From contig JASBVL010000013.1 of NCBI GenBank assembly GCA_029961075.1, positions 1 through 42,389 on the forward strand: a stretch of 42,389 bases of DNA, in the 5' to 3' direction. Below are positions 33,104 to 42,007 of this stretch, one piece after another. A program made the translations under genes and the position numbers. The notes below the pieces were generated by a model that worked only from the letters and a program-made list of their open reading frames with translations, was not told where the DNA came from and searched no databases. The first letter of the stretch is position 1, and each line of letters starts with the position of its first letter. This DNA is from Sphaerobacter sp. Its GTDB lineage: Bacteria; Chloroflexota; Chloroflexia; Thermomicrobiales; Thermomicrobiaceae.

Positions 33104-33269
33104 GCCCTCCCCTACCAGGGGCATCGGGCGCCGTCGTGTCATCCTGCGCGGCGGGCCGCGCAAGCGGCCCGGAGTCGAAGCGGTCTCGACGGTACCCTCC
33201 ATGCCCATTCGACAAGCTGCCCGAGCCGGTGGAGAATGCGGGCGACACGGAACGACGGGAGGTGCGTGC
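33104..33269. other. Right remnant of the split palindrome and leader of the M20 gene
   Basis: gccctcccctacc (33104-33116) is the orphaned right arm of the palindrome at 31854. The following 150 bases contain no gene and no clear promoter; the ACGGGAGG ribosome site of the next gene lies at about 33255-33262. Confidence 0.55.
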
Positions 33270-34511
33270 ATGTCCCAGCAGGAGCGGATCTGGATCGACC
33301 CGGCCGAGGTCGAACGCTACATCCTGGAGCTGGCCCGTCACGGCGGCGACGGCACCGGCGTGCGGCGGCTCGTCTACTCCCCCGAGTGGGTCGCGGCGCA
33401 GGAGCAGGTCGCGTCCTGGTGCCGCGAGGTGGGCCTGGAGGTCCATCGCGACGCGGTCGGCAACGTCTGGGGGCGCCTGGCCGGCACCGAGGGCGGGCCG
33501 TCGATCGCGACCGGCTCGCACATCGACTCCCAGAACCCCGGCGGGCGCTACGACGGGGCGCTGGGCGTCATCGCCGGGATCCTCGCCCTGCGCGCCCTGC
33601 GCGAGCGCTACGGCCAGCCCCGGCGTACCATCGAGGTCGTCTCGCTCTGCGAGGAGGAGTCGAGCCGCTTCCCGGCGGCGGCCTTCTGGGGGTCCCGCGC
33701 CATCACCGGCCGGGCCACGCCCGCCGACACCGAGGAGCTGCGGGGCTACGGCGGCGAGACGATGGCCGAGGCGATGCGCGCGGTCGGCCTGGACCCGGCC
33801 CGCATCCCCGAGGCGCGGCGCAGCGACATCGACACTTGGATCGAGCTCCACATCGAGCAGGGGCCGATCCTGGAGCAGGCGGGCCTGCCGGTCGCCATCG
33901 TCAACGGGCTGCCCGGCATCCGCCACTACGTGGTGCGCGTCGAGGGCCGCTCCGACCACGCGGGGGCCATGCCGATGGACCTGCGCCGCGACCCGATGGC
34001 CGGCGCGGCCGAGATGATCTCCGGGGTCATCCGCACCGCGCAGGAGATGGGGCGTCCGGCCGTCACCACCGTCGGCCGCATGCTGGTCGAGCCCAACTTC
34101 CCCGCCATCGTGCCGGAGCGCGTGACCTTCACCATCGACGTGCGCCACGCCAACCCGGCCCAGCGCGACCGGCTCCACGCGGCGCACGAGGCGCTGCTGC
34201 GCGCGGTGGCCGAGCGGCGCGGCCTTGGGCTGCACTGGGAGATCACCACCGACTTGCCGCCCTGCCCGGCCGACCCGGAGCTGGTGCGGCTGCTGGAGGA
34301 CGTCGCCCGGGAGCAGGGGGTCCCGACGCTGACGATGCCGAGCGGCGCCGTGCATGACACCCAGCGCATGGCCGAGATCGCCAAGGTGGCCATGATCTTC
34401 GTGCAGAGCAAGGACGGCCGGAGCCACACCCCGGCCGAGTACACTGCGCCGGAGCACGCCGCGGCGGGCATCCAGGTCCTCGCCGCGGCACTGCATCGGC
34501 TGGCATACTAG
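33270..34511 (+). CDS. M20-family amidohydrolase (allantoate / N-carbamoyl-L-amino acid hydrolase type)
   Basis: 413 aa; ATG 33270 follows ACGGGAGG. The two-metal site is complete: H84 and D95 in GSHIDSQNPGGRYDGALGV, E129/E130 in LCEEESSRFP, H194 in ELHIEQGPIL, and a C-terminal His in PSGAVHDTQRM. The lid/dimerisation domain has RSDHAGAMPMDLRRDP. The GSHID and EEESSRF signatures are those of AllC/HyuC enzymes, which cleave allantoate, ureidoglycine, N-carbamoyl-amino acids or beta-ureidopropionate with release of ammonia and CO2. Which one cannot be told. It is cytoplasmic. No hydantoinase or allantoinase is beside it. Confidence 0.92.
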   Translation: MSQQERIWIDPAEVERYILELARHGGDGTGVRRLVYSPEWVAAQEQVASWCREVGLEVHRDAVGNVWGRLAGTEGGPSIATGSHIDSQNPGGRYDGALGVIAGILALRALRERYGQPRRTIEVVSLCEEESSRFPAAAFWGSRAITGRATPADTEELRGYGGETMAEAMRAVGLDPARIPEARRSDIDTWIELHIEQGPILEQAGLPVAIVNGLPGIRHYVVRVEGRSDHAGAMPMDLRRDPMAGAAEMISGVIRTAQEMGRPAVTTVGRMLVEPNFPAIVPERVTFTIDVRHANPAQRDRLHAAHEALLRAVAERRGLGLHWEITTDLPPCPADPELVRLLEDVAREQGVPTLTMPSGAVHDTQRMAEIAKVAMIFVQSKDGRSHTPAEYTAPEHAAAGIQVLAAALHRLAY

Positions 34512-34718
34512 GCGGCTGCCGCCCGCGGTCGTGGTGCCCTGGAGCGGCGCTGCGACCTGGGCCGCGCGGCGTACGCTTCGGAGGGCGACGCACCGGCTCC
34601 AGGTGGCGCGGCGTTCGTGTGACCGACCCCGACGCGCTCGCGTCGCGCGTCCCGGGCCGCTCGGCCCCGACCCTCCTCGACGCTGGGCATCGGTCGCACC
34701 ACGGAAAGGGTAGGGCGT
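34512..34718. other. 207-bp spacer before the MMPL gene
   Basis: GC-rich with no gene, repeat module or strong promoter visible. Confidence 0.4.
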
Positions 34719-36977
34719 ATGTTCCTCCGCTGGGGTTACTTCGTCGCACGGCATCGCATCGCGGTCATCCTCGTCTCCCTCCTCCTGCTGGCGGTCATGG
34801 TCCCGCTCATCCCCAGCGGGCTTGATCGCCTCTCCGCCGAGGGCTGGGAAGACCTGAACTCGGAGTCGGCGAGCGTCGCCGAGCGGCTGGCGCGGGACTT
34901 CGGGCAGGGCGGGGCCGTCGTCTGGATCGTCTTCTCCTCCGACACGCTGACGGCGACCGACCCCGCCTTCCAGGCCGAGGTGCAGCAGGCGATCGCGCCG
35001 CTCGCCTCCCGGCCGGAGATCACCAGCATCCTCAGCTACGCCACGACGGGGTCGGACGCGTTCATCTCCCGGGATGGCCACAAGACCTACGTCCTGCTCA
35101 CCAGCAGCGTGCCGCAGGGGCAGGCCGGCGACGACCTCACGGCGTACCGCGCGCTGGTCCACGCGCCGACGCTCGACGTCGCCTTCGGCGGCTGGGACGC
35201 GGCCTATCAGTCGTTCACCACCCTGGCGCAGGCCGACCTGCGCCGGCAGGAGATCATCTCGCTGCCGATCACCCTGGTCGTCCTGGTGCTCGTCTTCGGC
35301 TCGCTGGTCGCGGCCGGGCTGCCGCTGCTCGTCGGGCTCCTGTCGATCCCCGCGGCGCTCGGCGGGATCGCCGTCATGGCGCACCTGACCGACACCAGCG
35401 TCTACGTGCTCAACATCGCCACCATCCTCGGCCTCGCCGTGAGCATCGACTACTCCCTCTTCCTCGTCAGCCGCTTCCGCGAGGAGCTGGCCCGGCGGGA
35501 GGTGGTGGACGCCGTGGCCGTCGCCCTGGCCACGGCCGGCAAGGCCGTCTTCTTCTCCGGTCTGATCGTGACCATCGGCCTCATCGGCATGGTCTTCTTC
35601 CCCATGTTCGCGCTGCGCTCGCTGGGCATCGGCGGGGCGCTTGTCGTGGCCCTCGCCGTCTACTACGCCCTCACCTTCCTCCCCGCGCTCCTTGTCCTCA
35701 TCGGCCCGCGCATCGATCGCCTGCGGGTGCGGCGGTTGTCGGCCGCCGCACGCGAAGGGAGTGGCTTCTGGGGCCGGCTGGCAACAATGGTGATGCGCCG
35801 CCCGGTCGCCTTCCTGCTCCCGGTTCTGGCGGGGCTGATCCTGGTCGGCCTGCCCTTCCTCTCGGTCAACTTCGGCACCCCCGGTATGGACATGCTGCCG
35901 CGCGACGATGAGTCCCGCGTGGCCTACGACCAGCTCACCCAGGAGTTCGCCGGCACCGATGTCGCGCCGATCGAGGTGCTGCTCTATCCGCACGCCGGGC
36001 AGATGACCGACCCGGCCAACCTCGCCGCGCTGGGCGAGGCCGTCGCCGCGCTCGCCCGCATGCCCGGCGTCGCGCGGGTGGAGAGCATCTTCGACCTGGT
36101 GCCCGGCGGGACGAACGCCAGCCCGGAAGAGCTGGCCGCCGTGCTGCAGTCGACCGACCCGGCCGTGGCGGGCCGCGCCCGCGGCTTCCTGACCCCCGCT
36201 GGTGCGCGGCTGCGGGTCGATCCTGCCGCCGACCCCGGCAGCCCGGAGGCCAAGCGCCTGGTGCGCCAGCTTCGGAGTGCCGGCGTGGCCGAGGAGCGCG
36301 GGCTCACGATGCTGGTCGGTGGCGCCACTGCGGTGAACATCGACATGGTGGACGGCATCATCGCTCGCATCCCCTACGTGCTGGCCTTCATCGTGATCGC
36401 CACCTACGTCGTGCTTTGCCTGCTGCTCGGCTCCTTCTTCCTGCCGCTCAAGGCGATCCTGATGGCGGCCCTCTCGATCACCGCTTCGTTCGGCGCGCTC
36501 GTCTGGATCTTCCAGGAGGGGCACCTCAGCGGCCTCCTGCGCTTCGAGCCCACCGGCTACATCGTTCCGATGGTGCCGGTCGTGATGTTCTGCATCCTGT
36601 TCGGCCTGTCGATGGACTACGAGGTCCTGATGCTCACCCGCATGCACGAGGAGTATCAGCAGCACGGCGACAACACGCGGGCCGTCGGGGTCGGCCTGGA
36701 GCGGACCGGGCGCGTCATCACCAGTGCGGCCCTAATCATGATCACCGTCTTCGGCGCGGGCATCGTCGACCGGCTGGTGCTGCTGAAGTCGCTGGGGGTG
36801 GGCATGGCGCTCGCCGTCTTCATCGACGCCACCATCGTGCGCGCGCTGCTGGTGCCCGCCACCATGCGGATCATGGGCTGGGTCAACTGGTGGGCGCCGC
36901 ACTGGCTCCGGCGGCTCCAGCAGCGGCTGGGCGTCACCGAGGCCGTGCCGCGAGCGCTCGAGGAGGTGCCGCGCTAG
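34719..36977 (+). CDS. MMPL-family RND transporter
   Basis: 752 aa; ATG 34719 with GGAAAGGGTAGGG upstream. The protein has the MMPL/RND arrangement: one N-terminal helix (HRIAVILVSLLLLAVMVPL), a large extracytoplasmic loop, five helices (about 185-325) with the family segment ATILGLAVSIDYSLFLVSRF, then the second half with a helix at about 362-380, a loop, and five more helices (about 545-740) with FCILFGLSMDYEVLMLTRMHE. The paired Asp-Tyr residues (SIDYSLF and SMDYEVL) are the proton-relay DY pairs of MmpL proteins. These export lipids, glycolipids or hopanoids using the proton gradient. Substrate unknown; no regulator or lipid synthase is next to it. Confidence 0.93.
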   Translation: MFLRWGYFVARHRIAVILVSLLLLAVMVPLIPSGLDRLSAEGWEDLNSESASVAERLARDFGQGGAVVWIVFSSDTLTATDPAFQAEVQQAIAPLASRPEITSILSYATTGSDAFISRDGHKTYVLLTSSVPQGQAGDDLTAYRALVHAPTLDVAFGGWDAAYQSFTTLAQADLRRQEIISLPITLVVLVLVFGSLVAAGLPLLVGLLSIPAALGGIAVMAHLTDTSVYVLNIATILGLAVSIDYSLFLVSRFREELARREVVDAVAVALATAGKAVFFSGLIVTIGLIGMVFFPMFALRSLGIGGALVVALAVYYALTFLPALLVLIGPRIDRLRVRRLSAAAREGSGFWGRLATMVMRRPVAFLLPVLAGLILVGLPFLSVNFGTPGMDMLPRDDESRVAYDQLTQEFAGTDVAPIEVLLYPHAGQMTDPANLAALGEAVAALARMPGVARVESIFDLVPGGTNASPEELAAVLQSTDPAVAGRARGFLTPAGARLRVDPAADPGSPEAKRLVRQLRSAGVAEERGLTMLVGGATAVNIDMVDGIIARIPYVLAFIVIATYVVLCLLLGSFFLPLKAILMAALSITASFGALVWIFQEGHLSGLLRFEPTGYIVPMVPVVMFCILFGLSMDYEVLMLTRMHEEYQQHGDNTRAVGVGLERTGRVITSAALIMITVFGAGIVDRLVLLKSLGVGMALAVFIDATIVRALLVPATMRIMGWVNWWAPHWLRRLQQRLGVTEAVPRALEEVPR

Positions 36978-37205
36978 TCGCCGGCCGATACCGGCCCACT
37001 GATCCCGTCGCACTGACGGAACCTGCCCACCCTGGCCCCGGTGCCGGCCAGATCGGCGGTGCAGCCCACCGGGGCCGGCCGGCCACGACACACGCCCATC
37101 CGGTCTGATACATTTCCCGCTGGAGTGGCGCTGCGGCGACCGGGCACGGCCGCCGAGCGGGAGGTCGCTCGTGTGGGAGTGTGCCGCAGAGGGGAGTGAA
37201 CTATC
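36978..37205. other. 228-bp spacer before the DadA-like gene
   Basis: No gene. A TACATT hexamer around 37110 could be a -10, with no convincing -35. ccggggccggccggcc-type dyads occur near 37070, after the MMPL gene. Confidence 0.35.
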
Positions 37206-38480
37206 GTGAGCAAAGCAGTCATCGTTGGTGGTGGCGTGATCGGGCTGCTCAGCGCCTATGAGCTGACGCGGCGCGGGGTCTCGGTCACGCTTCTCGACAA
37301 GGGTGACTTCGGTGCGGCGTGTTCGACCGGAAACGCGGGGTGGATCACGCCGTCGCTCTCCGGTCCGGTGCCGGCCCCCGGGCTGGTCGGGACCTCGCTG
37401 CGCTGGATGCTGCGCCGCGATAGTCCGCTCTACATCCGTCCCTCCGCGGTGCCACGGCTGGCTCCCTGGCTGCTCGAGTTCTGGCGCCACTGCAATCCGC
37501 GCGACTACGAGGCCGGCCTCCACGCCACCGCCGAGTTGGGCCGCCACACCCACAAGCTCTACGACGCGCTCGCCCAGGAGGTCGACTTTGAGATGCACCG
37601 CGCGGGCATGCTCTTCGTCTGCCTCCGTCGCGAGAGCATGAAGCACGTGGTCGACGACATCGAAGCCATGCGCGACTACGGCTACGATCCGCCGGCCATC
37701 CTCGGGCCGAAGGAGCTGCGCGAGTTCGAGCCGGGCATCGCCGGGCCGATGGAGGCCGCCGTCTGGGTCAAGGAGGAGCGCCACGTCCGGCCGGAGTCGC
37801 TCATGCGCGGGCTGGTGGCCTGGCTGGAGCAGCACGGCGTCGAGATGCGCGCGGGCGTCGAGGTGATCGGCTTCCGGCGGCGCGGCCGGCAGATCACCGC
37901 CGTGGAGACCCGCGTCGGCTCGTTCGAGGCCGACCAGGTCCTCATCGCGGCTGGCGCCTGGACCGGCAAGGTGGCGGCCCTGGCCGGGCTGTTCATCCCG
38001 ATGCAGGCCGGCAAGGGCTACAATATCACCGTGCAGAACTCGGAAGTGCAGCTCTCCCACCCGCTCTACCTGGTCGACGTGCGGGTCGCGGTCAGCCCGT
38101 ACAAGGGGGCGCTCCGCATCGCCGGCACGATGGAGCTGTCGGGCATCAATACCGTGCTCGACGAGGCGCGGGTCGATGCCCTCCGGCGCGGCGCCAACCG
38201 CTACATCGCCGGGTGGGACCGGGGCACGGCCCAGACCACCTGGGTGGGCATGCGCCCGATGCTGCCGGATGGCCTGGTGGCGCTCGGCCTGGCCCCGCGC
38301 TACGACAACCTGTTCATCGCGAGCGGCCACGCCATGGAGGGGATCTCGCTCGGCCCCTCGACCGCCACGACCATCGCCGACTACATGACCACCGGGAAGA
38401 CGGACGTGGACCTGACGCCGTTCGACCCGGGACGCTTCGAGCGATCGATCCTCGGCCGGCTGGCGGCCCGGCTGGCGTGA
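37206..38480 (+). CDS. DadA-like D-amino acid dehydrogenase (DAO family)
   Basis: 424 aa; GTG 37206 preceded by AGAGGGGAG. FAD fold AVIVGGGVIGLLSAYELTRRG, then CSTGNAGWITPSLSGPVPAPG, the DadA-type active-site loop. The middle has PLYIRPSAVPRLAPWLLEFW and the C-terminus GMRPMLPDGLVALG and ASGHAMEGISLGPSTAT. DadA enzymes oxidise D-amino acids (or L-/D-proline analogues) to 2-oxo acids and pass electrons to the quinone pool. The SGHAMEGISLGP segment replaces the GHGTLGWT-type stretch of E. coli DadA, so specificity may differ. It is 137 bp from the MSOX-like gene, probably in the same transcript. Confidence 0.88.
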   Translation: MSKAVIVGGGVIGLLSAYELTRRGVSVTLLDKGDFGAACSTGNAGWITPSLSGPVPAPGLVGTSLRWMLRRDSPLYIRPSAVPRLAPWLLEFWRHCNPRDYEAGLHATAELGRHTHKLYDALAQEVDFEMHRAGMLFVCLRRESMKHVVDDIEAMRDYGYDPPAILGPKELREFEPGIAGPMEAAVWVKEERHVRPESLMRGLVAWLEQHGVEMRAGVEVIGFRRRGRQITAVETRVGSFEADQVLIAAGAWTGKVAALAGLFIPMQAGKGYNITVQNSEVQLSHPLYLVDVRVAVSPYKGALRIAGTMELSGINTVLDEARVDALRRGANRYIAGWDRGTAQTTWVGMRPMLPDGLVALGLAPRYDNLFIASGHAMEGISLGPSTATTIADYMTTGKTDVDLTPFDPGRFERSILGRLAARLA

Positions 38481-38617
38481 GCGCGGCGGGGCGGGCGTCT
38501 CGGCCGCCAACGGGCGGCGCGCGCTCGCCCCGCTCCGTCCGCCTCCCCAGCGCGCCGCCGCGGGGAGCGGGCACTGCCAGGTCGGGATGACGGTGACACG
38601 CGCGCGGGAGGTGAGCG

Positions 38618-39763
38618 ATGGCGACGCAGCGGTATGACACGATCGTCGTGGGCCTCGGCGGCATGGGCAGCGCCGCCCTCTATCATCTCGCCCGCCGCGG
38701 CGATCGGGTGCTCGGGCTGGAGCAGTTCGACATCCCCCACGCGCTGGGCTCCTCGCACGGCGTGACCCGCATCATCCGCCTGGCCTACTTCGAGCACCCC
38801 GCCTACGTGCCGCTGCTCCGCCGCGCCTACGAGCTGTGGCGCGAGCTGGAGGCGGCCGCCGGCGAGCGCCTGCTCATCATCACCGGCTCGATCGACGCCG
38901 GCCCGCCCGACGGCACGGTCGTCCCCGGCGCCCTCCGCTCCTGCGCCGAGCACGATCTGCCGCACGAGCTCCTCTCCGCCGCCGAGCTCCACCGGCGCTT
39001 CCCCGGCTACCGCCTGCCCGACGGCATCCAGGCGCTCTACCAGCCGGAGGGCGGCTTCCTCCTCTCCGAGCGCTGCATCGTGGCGCACGTCATGGCCGCC
39101 GCGGCCCACGGCGCCGAGGTGCACGGCCGGGAGCCGGTGCTGGGCTGGGAGGCGCTGTCCGGCGGCGGGGTCCGGGTGCGCACCGCGCGCGGCACCTACG
39201 AGGCCGAGCGGCTGGTGCTCACCGCCGGCGCCTGGGCCAGCCGCCTGGTCGAGCGGCTGGTCGGGCTGGCCGTGCCCGAGCGGCAGGTGCTGATCTGGAT
39301 GCAGCCGCGTCGGCCGGAGCTGTTCACGCCCGAGCGCTTCCCGGTCTTCAATATGGAGGTCGCCGAGGGGCACTTCTACGGCTTCCCGGTCTACGGCATC
39401 CCCGGGTTCAAGTTCGGCCTCTACCACCACCTCGGCGAGCAGGTCGACCCCGACACCCTGGACCGTGAGGCGTTCAGCGAGCGCGACGAAGCCGTCCTGC
39501 GCGAGGCGGTCGAGCGCTACTTCCCCGACGCGGCCGGCCCGACCACCGCGCTCAAGGTCTGCATGTTCACCAACAGCCCGGACGAGCACTTCATCATCGA
39601 CCGCCTGCCCGACCACCCGCAGGTCACCCTTGCGGCCGGCTTCTCCGGCCACGGGTACAAGTTCTGCAGCGTGGTCGGTGAGATCCTGGCGGACCTGGCG
39701 CGCGACGGCGCGACGCGCCACGACATCAGCCTCTTCCGGCTGGATCGCTTCGCCGACGCGTAA
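38618..39763 (+). CDS. Monomeric sarcosine oxidase / N-methyl-amino acid oxidase-like (MSOX/SolA family)
   Basis: 381 aa; ATG 38618 follows CGGGAGGTGAGC. The start DTIVVGLGGMGSAALYHLARRG and SSHGVTRIIRLAYFEHPAYV are diagnostic of MSOX/SolA. Cys315 in LKVCMFTNSPDEHFIIDRLP is at exactly the position (315) where Bacillus MSOX binds FAD covalently. GFSGHGYKFCSVVGEILADL closes the active site. These enzymes oxidise sarcosine, N-methyltryptophan, pipecolate or other secondary amino acids with O2, giving formaldehyde and H2O2 in the sarcosine case. Its neighbours (DadA-like upstream, MpaB-like 2 bp downstream) point to amino-acid catabolism. Confidence 0.93.
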   Translation: MATQRYDTIVVGLGGMGSAALYHLARRGDRVLGLEQFDIPHALGSSHGVTRIIRLAYFEHPAYVPLLRRAYELWRELEAAAGERLLIITGSIDAGPPDGTVVPGALRSCAEHDLPHELLSAAELHRRFPGYRLPDGIQALYQPEGGFLLSERCIVAHVMAAAAHGAEVHGREPVLGWEALSGGGVRVRTARGTYEAERLVLTAGAWASRLVERLVGLAVPERQVLIWMQPRRPELFTPERFPVFNMEVAEGHFYGFPVYGIPGFKFGLYHHLGEQVDPDTLDREAFSERDEAVLREAVERYFPDAAGPTTALKVCMFTNSPDEHFIIDRLPDHPQVTLAAGFSGHGYKFCSVVGEILADLARDGATRHDISLFRLDRFADA

Positions 39764-39765
39764 CG

Positions 39766-40698
39766 ATGGATCCGAGCGTGGCGGCTCGCCCAGTCCGGGC
39801 CGATGGGGGGAACACGAGGCTGGCACCGCCGGGGGCCGACCGGGCGTCCCGGCGCGCTGACGCCCGCACCCGCGACGCGGCCGCGCCCGTCGTCCACCGT
39901 ATCCACGCCGAGCGCGTCCTGCTGCTCGCCTGGGGCCGGGCGATCCTCCTCCAGCTCGCCCACCCGCTCGTCGCGGCCGGGGTGGACGACCACAGCGGCT
40001 TCCACCGCCAGCGCTACGGCGGGCTGCACCGGCTGCGGCGCACCCTCGACGCGATGCTGGCCCTCACCTACGACACGCCCGAGGCGCCGCGCGCCGCTCG
40101 CCGCATCAACGCCACCCACGACCGCGTCCGGGGCACCCTGCGCGAGGGGACGCCCGTCTTCCCGCCCGGGACCCCCTACGCCGCCCACGACCCCGAGCTG
40201 CTCCGCTGGGTCCACGCGACGCTGATCGACTCCTTCCTCCTGGTCTACCAGCGCTTCGTCGCGCCGCTCAGCCCGGAGGAGATCGAGGCCTACTGCTACG
40301 GCACGCACGTGCTCGAGTCCGTGCTCGGCGCGCCCGAGGGCTTCTTCCCGCGCAGCCGGGCCGAGCTCGACGCCTACCTGCAGCGCATGGAGGCCAGCGG
40401 CGTCATCCACGTCACCGACACGGCGCGGCGGCTGGCTCGCCTGATCCTCTGGCCCGATGCGCCGCTGCCGATCCGGCCGGCCGGGATCGTCACCCGCCTG
40501 GTGACCGTCGGCACGCTGCCGCCCGCGATCCGCGCCGCCTACGGCCTGCGCTGGAGCGCGCGGGACGAGCAGGCGCTGTGCCTGCTGGCCTGGGGCATCC
40601 GCCACGCCCTGCCCGTCGTTCCGGCGCCGCTCCGCTACTGGCCGGTGGCGCGCCAGGTGCTGGCCACCCACCGCACCCCCCACCTCGCGCCAAGCTGA
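39766..40698 (+). CDS. MpaB/DUF2236-family putative oxygenase
   Basis: 310 aa. ATG 39766 comes 2 bp after the MSOX stop, so translation is coupled. RIHAERVLLLAWGRAILLQL and AHPLVAAGVDDHSGFHRQRY, then RRTLDAMLALTYDTPEAPRA and a conserved NATHDRVRGTL with FPPGTPYAAHDPELLRWVHA are DUF2236 features; the fungal MpaB and Streptomyces latex-clearing protein (Lcp) share the fold and bind haem or iron through His. Here the His in NATHD, AAHDP and WVHATL could be ligands. The enzyme probably oxidises a small or hydrophobic molecule. It is soluble, with a 40-residue Arg/Ala/Pro-rich N-terminus that may be a start-site artefact. Confidence 0.8.
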   Translation: MDPSVAARPVRADGGNTRLAPPGADRASRRADARTRDAAAPVVHRIHAERVLLLAWGRAILLQLAHPLVAAGVDDHSGFHRQRYGGLHRLRRTLDAMLALTYDTPEAPRAARRINATHDRVRGTLREGTPVFPPGTPYAAHDPELLRWVHATLIDSFLLVYQRFVAPLSPEEIEAYCYGTHVLESVLGAPEGFFPRSRAELDAYLQRMEASGVIHVTDTARRLARLILWPDAPLPIRPAGIVTRLVTVGTLPPAIRAAYGLRWSARDEQALCLLAWGIRHALPVVPAPLRYWPVARQVLATHRTPHLAPS

Positions 40699-40725
40699 CC
40701 CGCCCCCGCGTGGAGCGCCGGCCAA

Positions 40726-40838
40726 GGAGCGCCGGCGTCGCACGGAGCCTCGCCGGCTCCCGTCCCTCCGCCGCGCTCGCTGTGAGCCGTTTGCCCTCCG
40801 CACCTCCGCGCGGAGACGATATCCGGTAGGGGCGGGCC
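40726..40838 (+). repeat. 113-bp intergenic repeat, copy 2
   Basis: Same ends and length as copy 3 (42008-42120), with about seven differences over 113 bases (about 94 percent identity by eye). It shares the left block ggagcgccggcgtcgcacgg and the right block atccggtaggggcgggcc with copy 1. Confidence 0.85.
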
Positions 40839-40862
40839 TTGTGCCCTCCCGTATTCACCTCG

Positions 40863-40881
40863 GGCGGGGACAAGCCCCGCC
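40863..40881. repeat. Hairpin ggcgggg-acaag-ccccgcc
   Basis: Seven-base perfect stem with the same acaag loop as the hairpin at 9433-9467. It is embedded in a longer palindromic block. Confidence 0.55.
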
Positions 40882-40999
40882 CCTACCGGTGGTCGGCCAC
40901 GGGCGTACCCGACAGGGGCGGGCTTTGTGCCGCAACTCCACCCCCCCTTTCCCCTGGTGGGAGACGGGGCCGGGGGGTGAGGGGCGTTCCCCTTCCCGC

Positions 41000-41845
41000 C
41001 TACCGCACCGCGCCGGAGGCCGCCGCGATGATGAGCTGCCAGCGCAGCATCAGCTCCTCGCCGTTCTCCGCCACATACCGCAGCGACGTGTCGCCCGCCC
41101 GCTCGGTGCCCGGCACCAGCAGCGCCAGGTCCACCGCCTCCGCCGTGTCGAGCGTGACCGTCACCGGCAGCGGGTACTTCGGCACGTAGGGGCGAATGCG
41201 GTCCTTGCGCCGCAGCCCCTCCTGCGCGCCCTCCATGATCGCCGCGCAGGCGCGCTCCGGGTGCATGTGCCGCGCGGCCGTCCGGCCCAGGCCGTACTTC
41301 ACGATCACGCCCACGACCTCGTCGCCCAGCAGCTCCTGCGTCTGCCGGACCGCCATCTCATCCCCGGCCACCATCACCACCGGCACGCCGAAGTGCCCGG
41401 CCACGGCCGCGTTCAGCCCGTACTCCCCGACCGGCGTGTCGCCGAAGCGGACGTCCCGCACCCAGTCGGTCCAGGTGTGGGCCAGCACCCCGTTGGGCGT
41501 GCCCGCCCGCGCGTGGTACCCGGTGAAGATCACCGCGTCGACGCTGTGGTCGATGCCGCACATCATCCCCAGCCGCTTCCGGCTGCCGCTGATCAGCCAG
41601 GCATCGGGGTCGAGATCCCCCGGCCGCAGGTTGCGCATCCCGTCGTGCGACTCATTCACGATGATCTCGGTCGCCCCGGCGGCCTTGGCACCCCGGATGG
41701 CCGCGTTCACCTCGGCCACCATCAGGTTGCGCGCCCACTCGTATTCGGCCGGTGCCGGGCGCTTGGCCAGGTCGGGCGGGATGACCTGCTCCCAGACCAC
41801 GACGCCGGCGGTTCCCTCCATGTCGGCCGAGATCAGGACCTTCAT
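41000..41845 (-). CDS. M55-family D-aminopeptidase (DppA-like)
   Basis: 281 aa from ATG 41845, with GAGGGAGGAGC upstream. The protein begins MKVLISADMEGTAGVV, the M55 signature. Zinc ligands match Bacillus DppA with a shift of 0 to 8: D8, E10, H67 in NESHDGM, H111 in GYHARAG and E141 in VGEYGLN; H123 in AHTWTD corresponds to the catalytic His115. DppA is a decameric cytosolic enzyme that frees N-terminal D-alanine from D-Ala-D-Ala peptides. Together with the DadA-like enzyme at 37206 it could use D-amino acids from cell walls. It is convergent with the DUF2236 gene. Confidence 0.93.
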   Translation of the reverse strand: MKVLISADMEGTAGVVVWEQVIPPDLAKRPAPAEYEWARNLMVAEVNAAIRGAKAAGATEIIVNESHDGMRNLRPGDLDPDAWLISGSRKRLGMMCGIDHSVDAVIFTGYHARAGTPNGVLAHTWTDWVRDVRFGDTPVGEYGLNAAVAGHFGVPVVMVAGDEMAVRQTQELLGDEVVGVIVKYGLGRTAARHMHPERACAAIMEGAQEGLRRKDRIRPYVPKYPLPVTVTLDTAEAVDLALLVPGTERAGDTSLRYVAENGEELMLRWQLIIAAASGAVR

Positions 41846-42007
41846 CGCTCCTCCCTCACCGGTGTGCCGATCGCTCGCGCAGGGCGCCACGCGTCATCCC
41901 CCTGCAGCGGGGCCGACCGTGGCGCCCAGGGGTAGGTACCACCAATCGCCGCGCGGCGCAACGGCTCCGCATGGCGCCCGCATCGCCCGACGCCGCGCCG
42001 TCCCCGT

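Larger units (their letters stand above)
40699..40999. other. 301-bp convergent spacer filled with repeats
   Basis: No gene. It contains a partial unit (40711-40722), a full 113-bp repeat copy (40726-40838), a ggcgggg-acaag-ccccgcc hairpin (40863-40881), the module caggggcgggctttgtgcc (about 40914-40932) and a ctggtgggagacggggccggggggtgagg terminal part. It lies between the convergent DUF2236 and D-aminopeptidase genes. Confidence 0.65.

Noticed and set aside
33072..36665. Very long minus-strand frame (about 1200 codons) over the M20 and MMPL genes
   Set aside because: It is antisense to two well-supported genes and has His/Asp/Gly-rich low-complexity translation with no domain.
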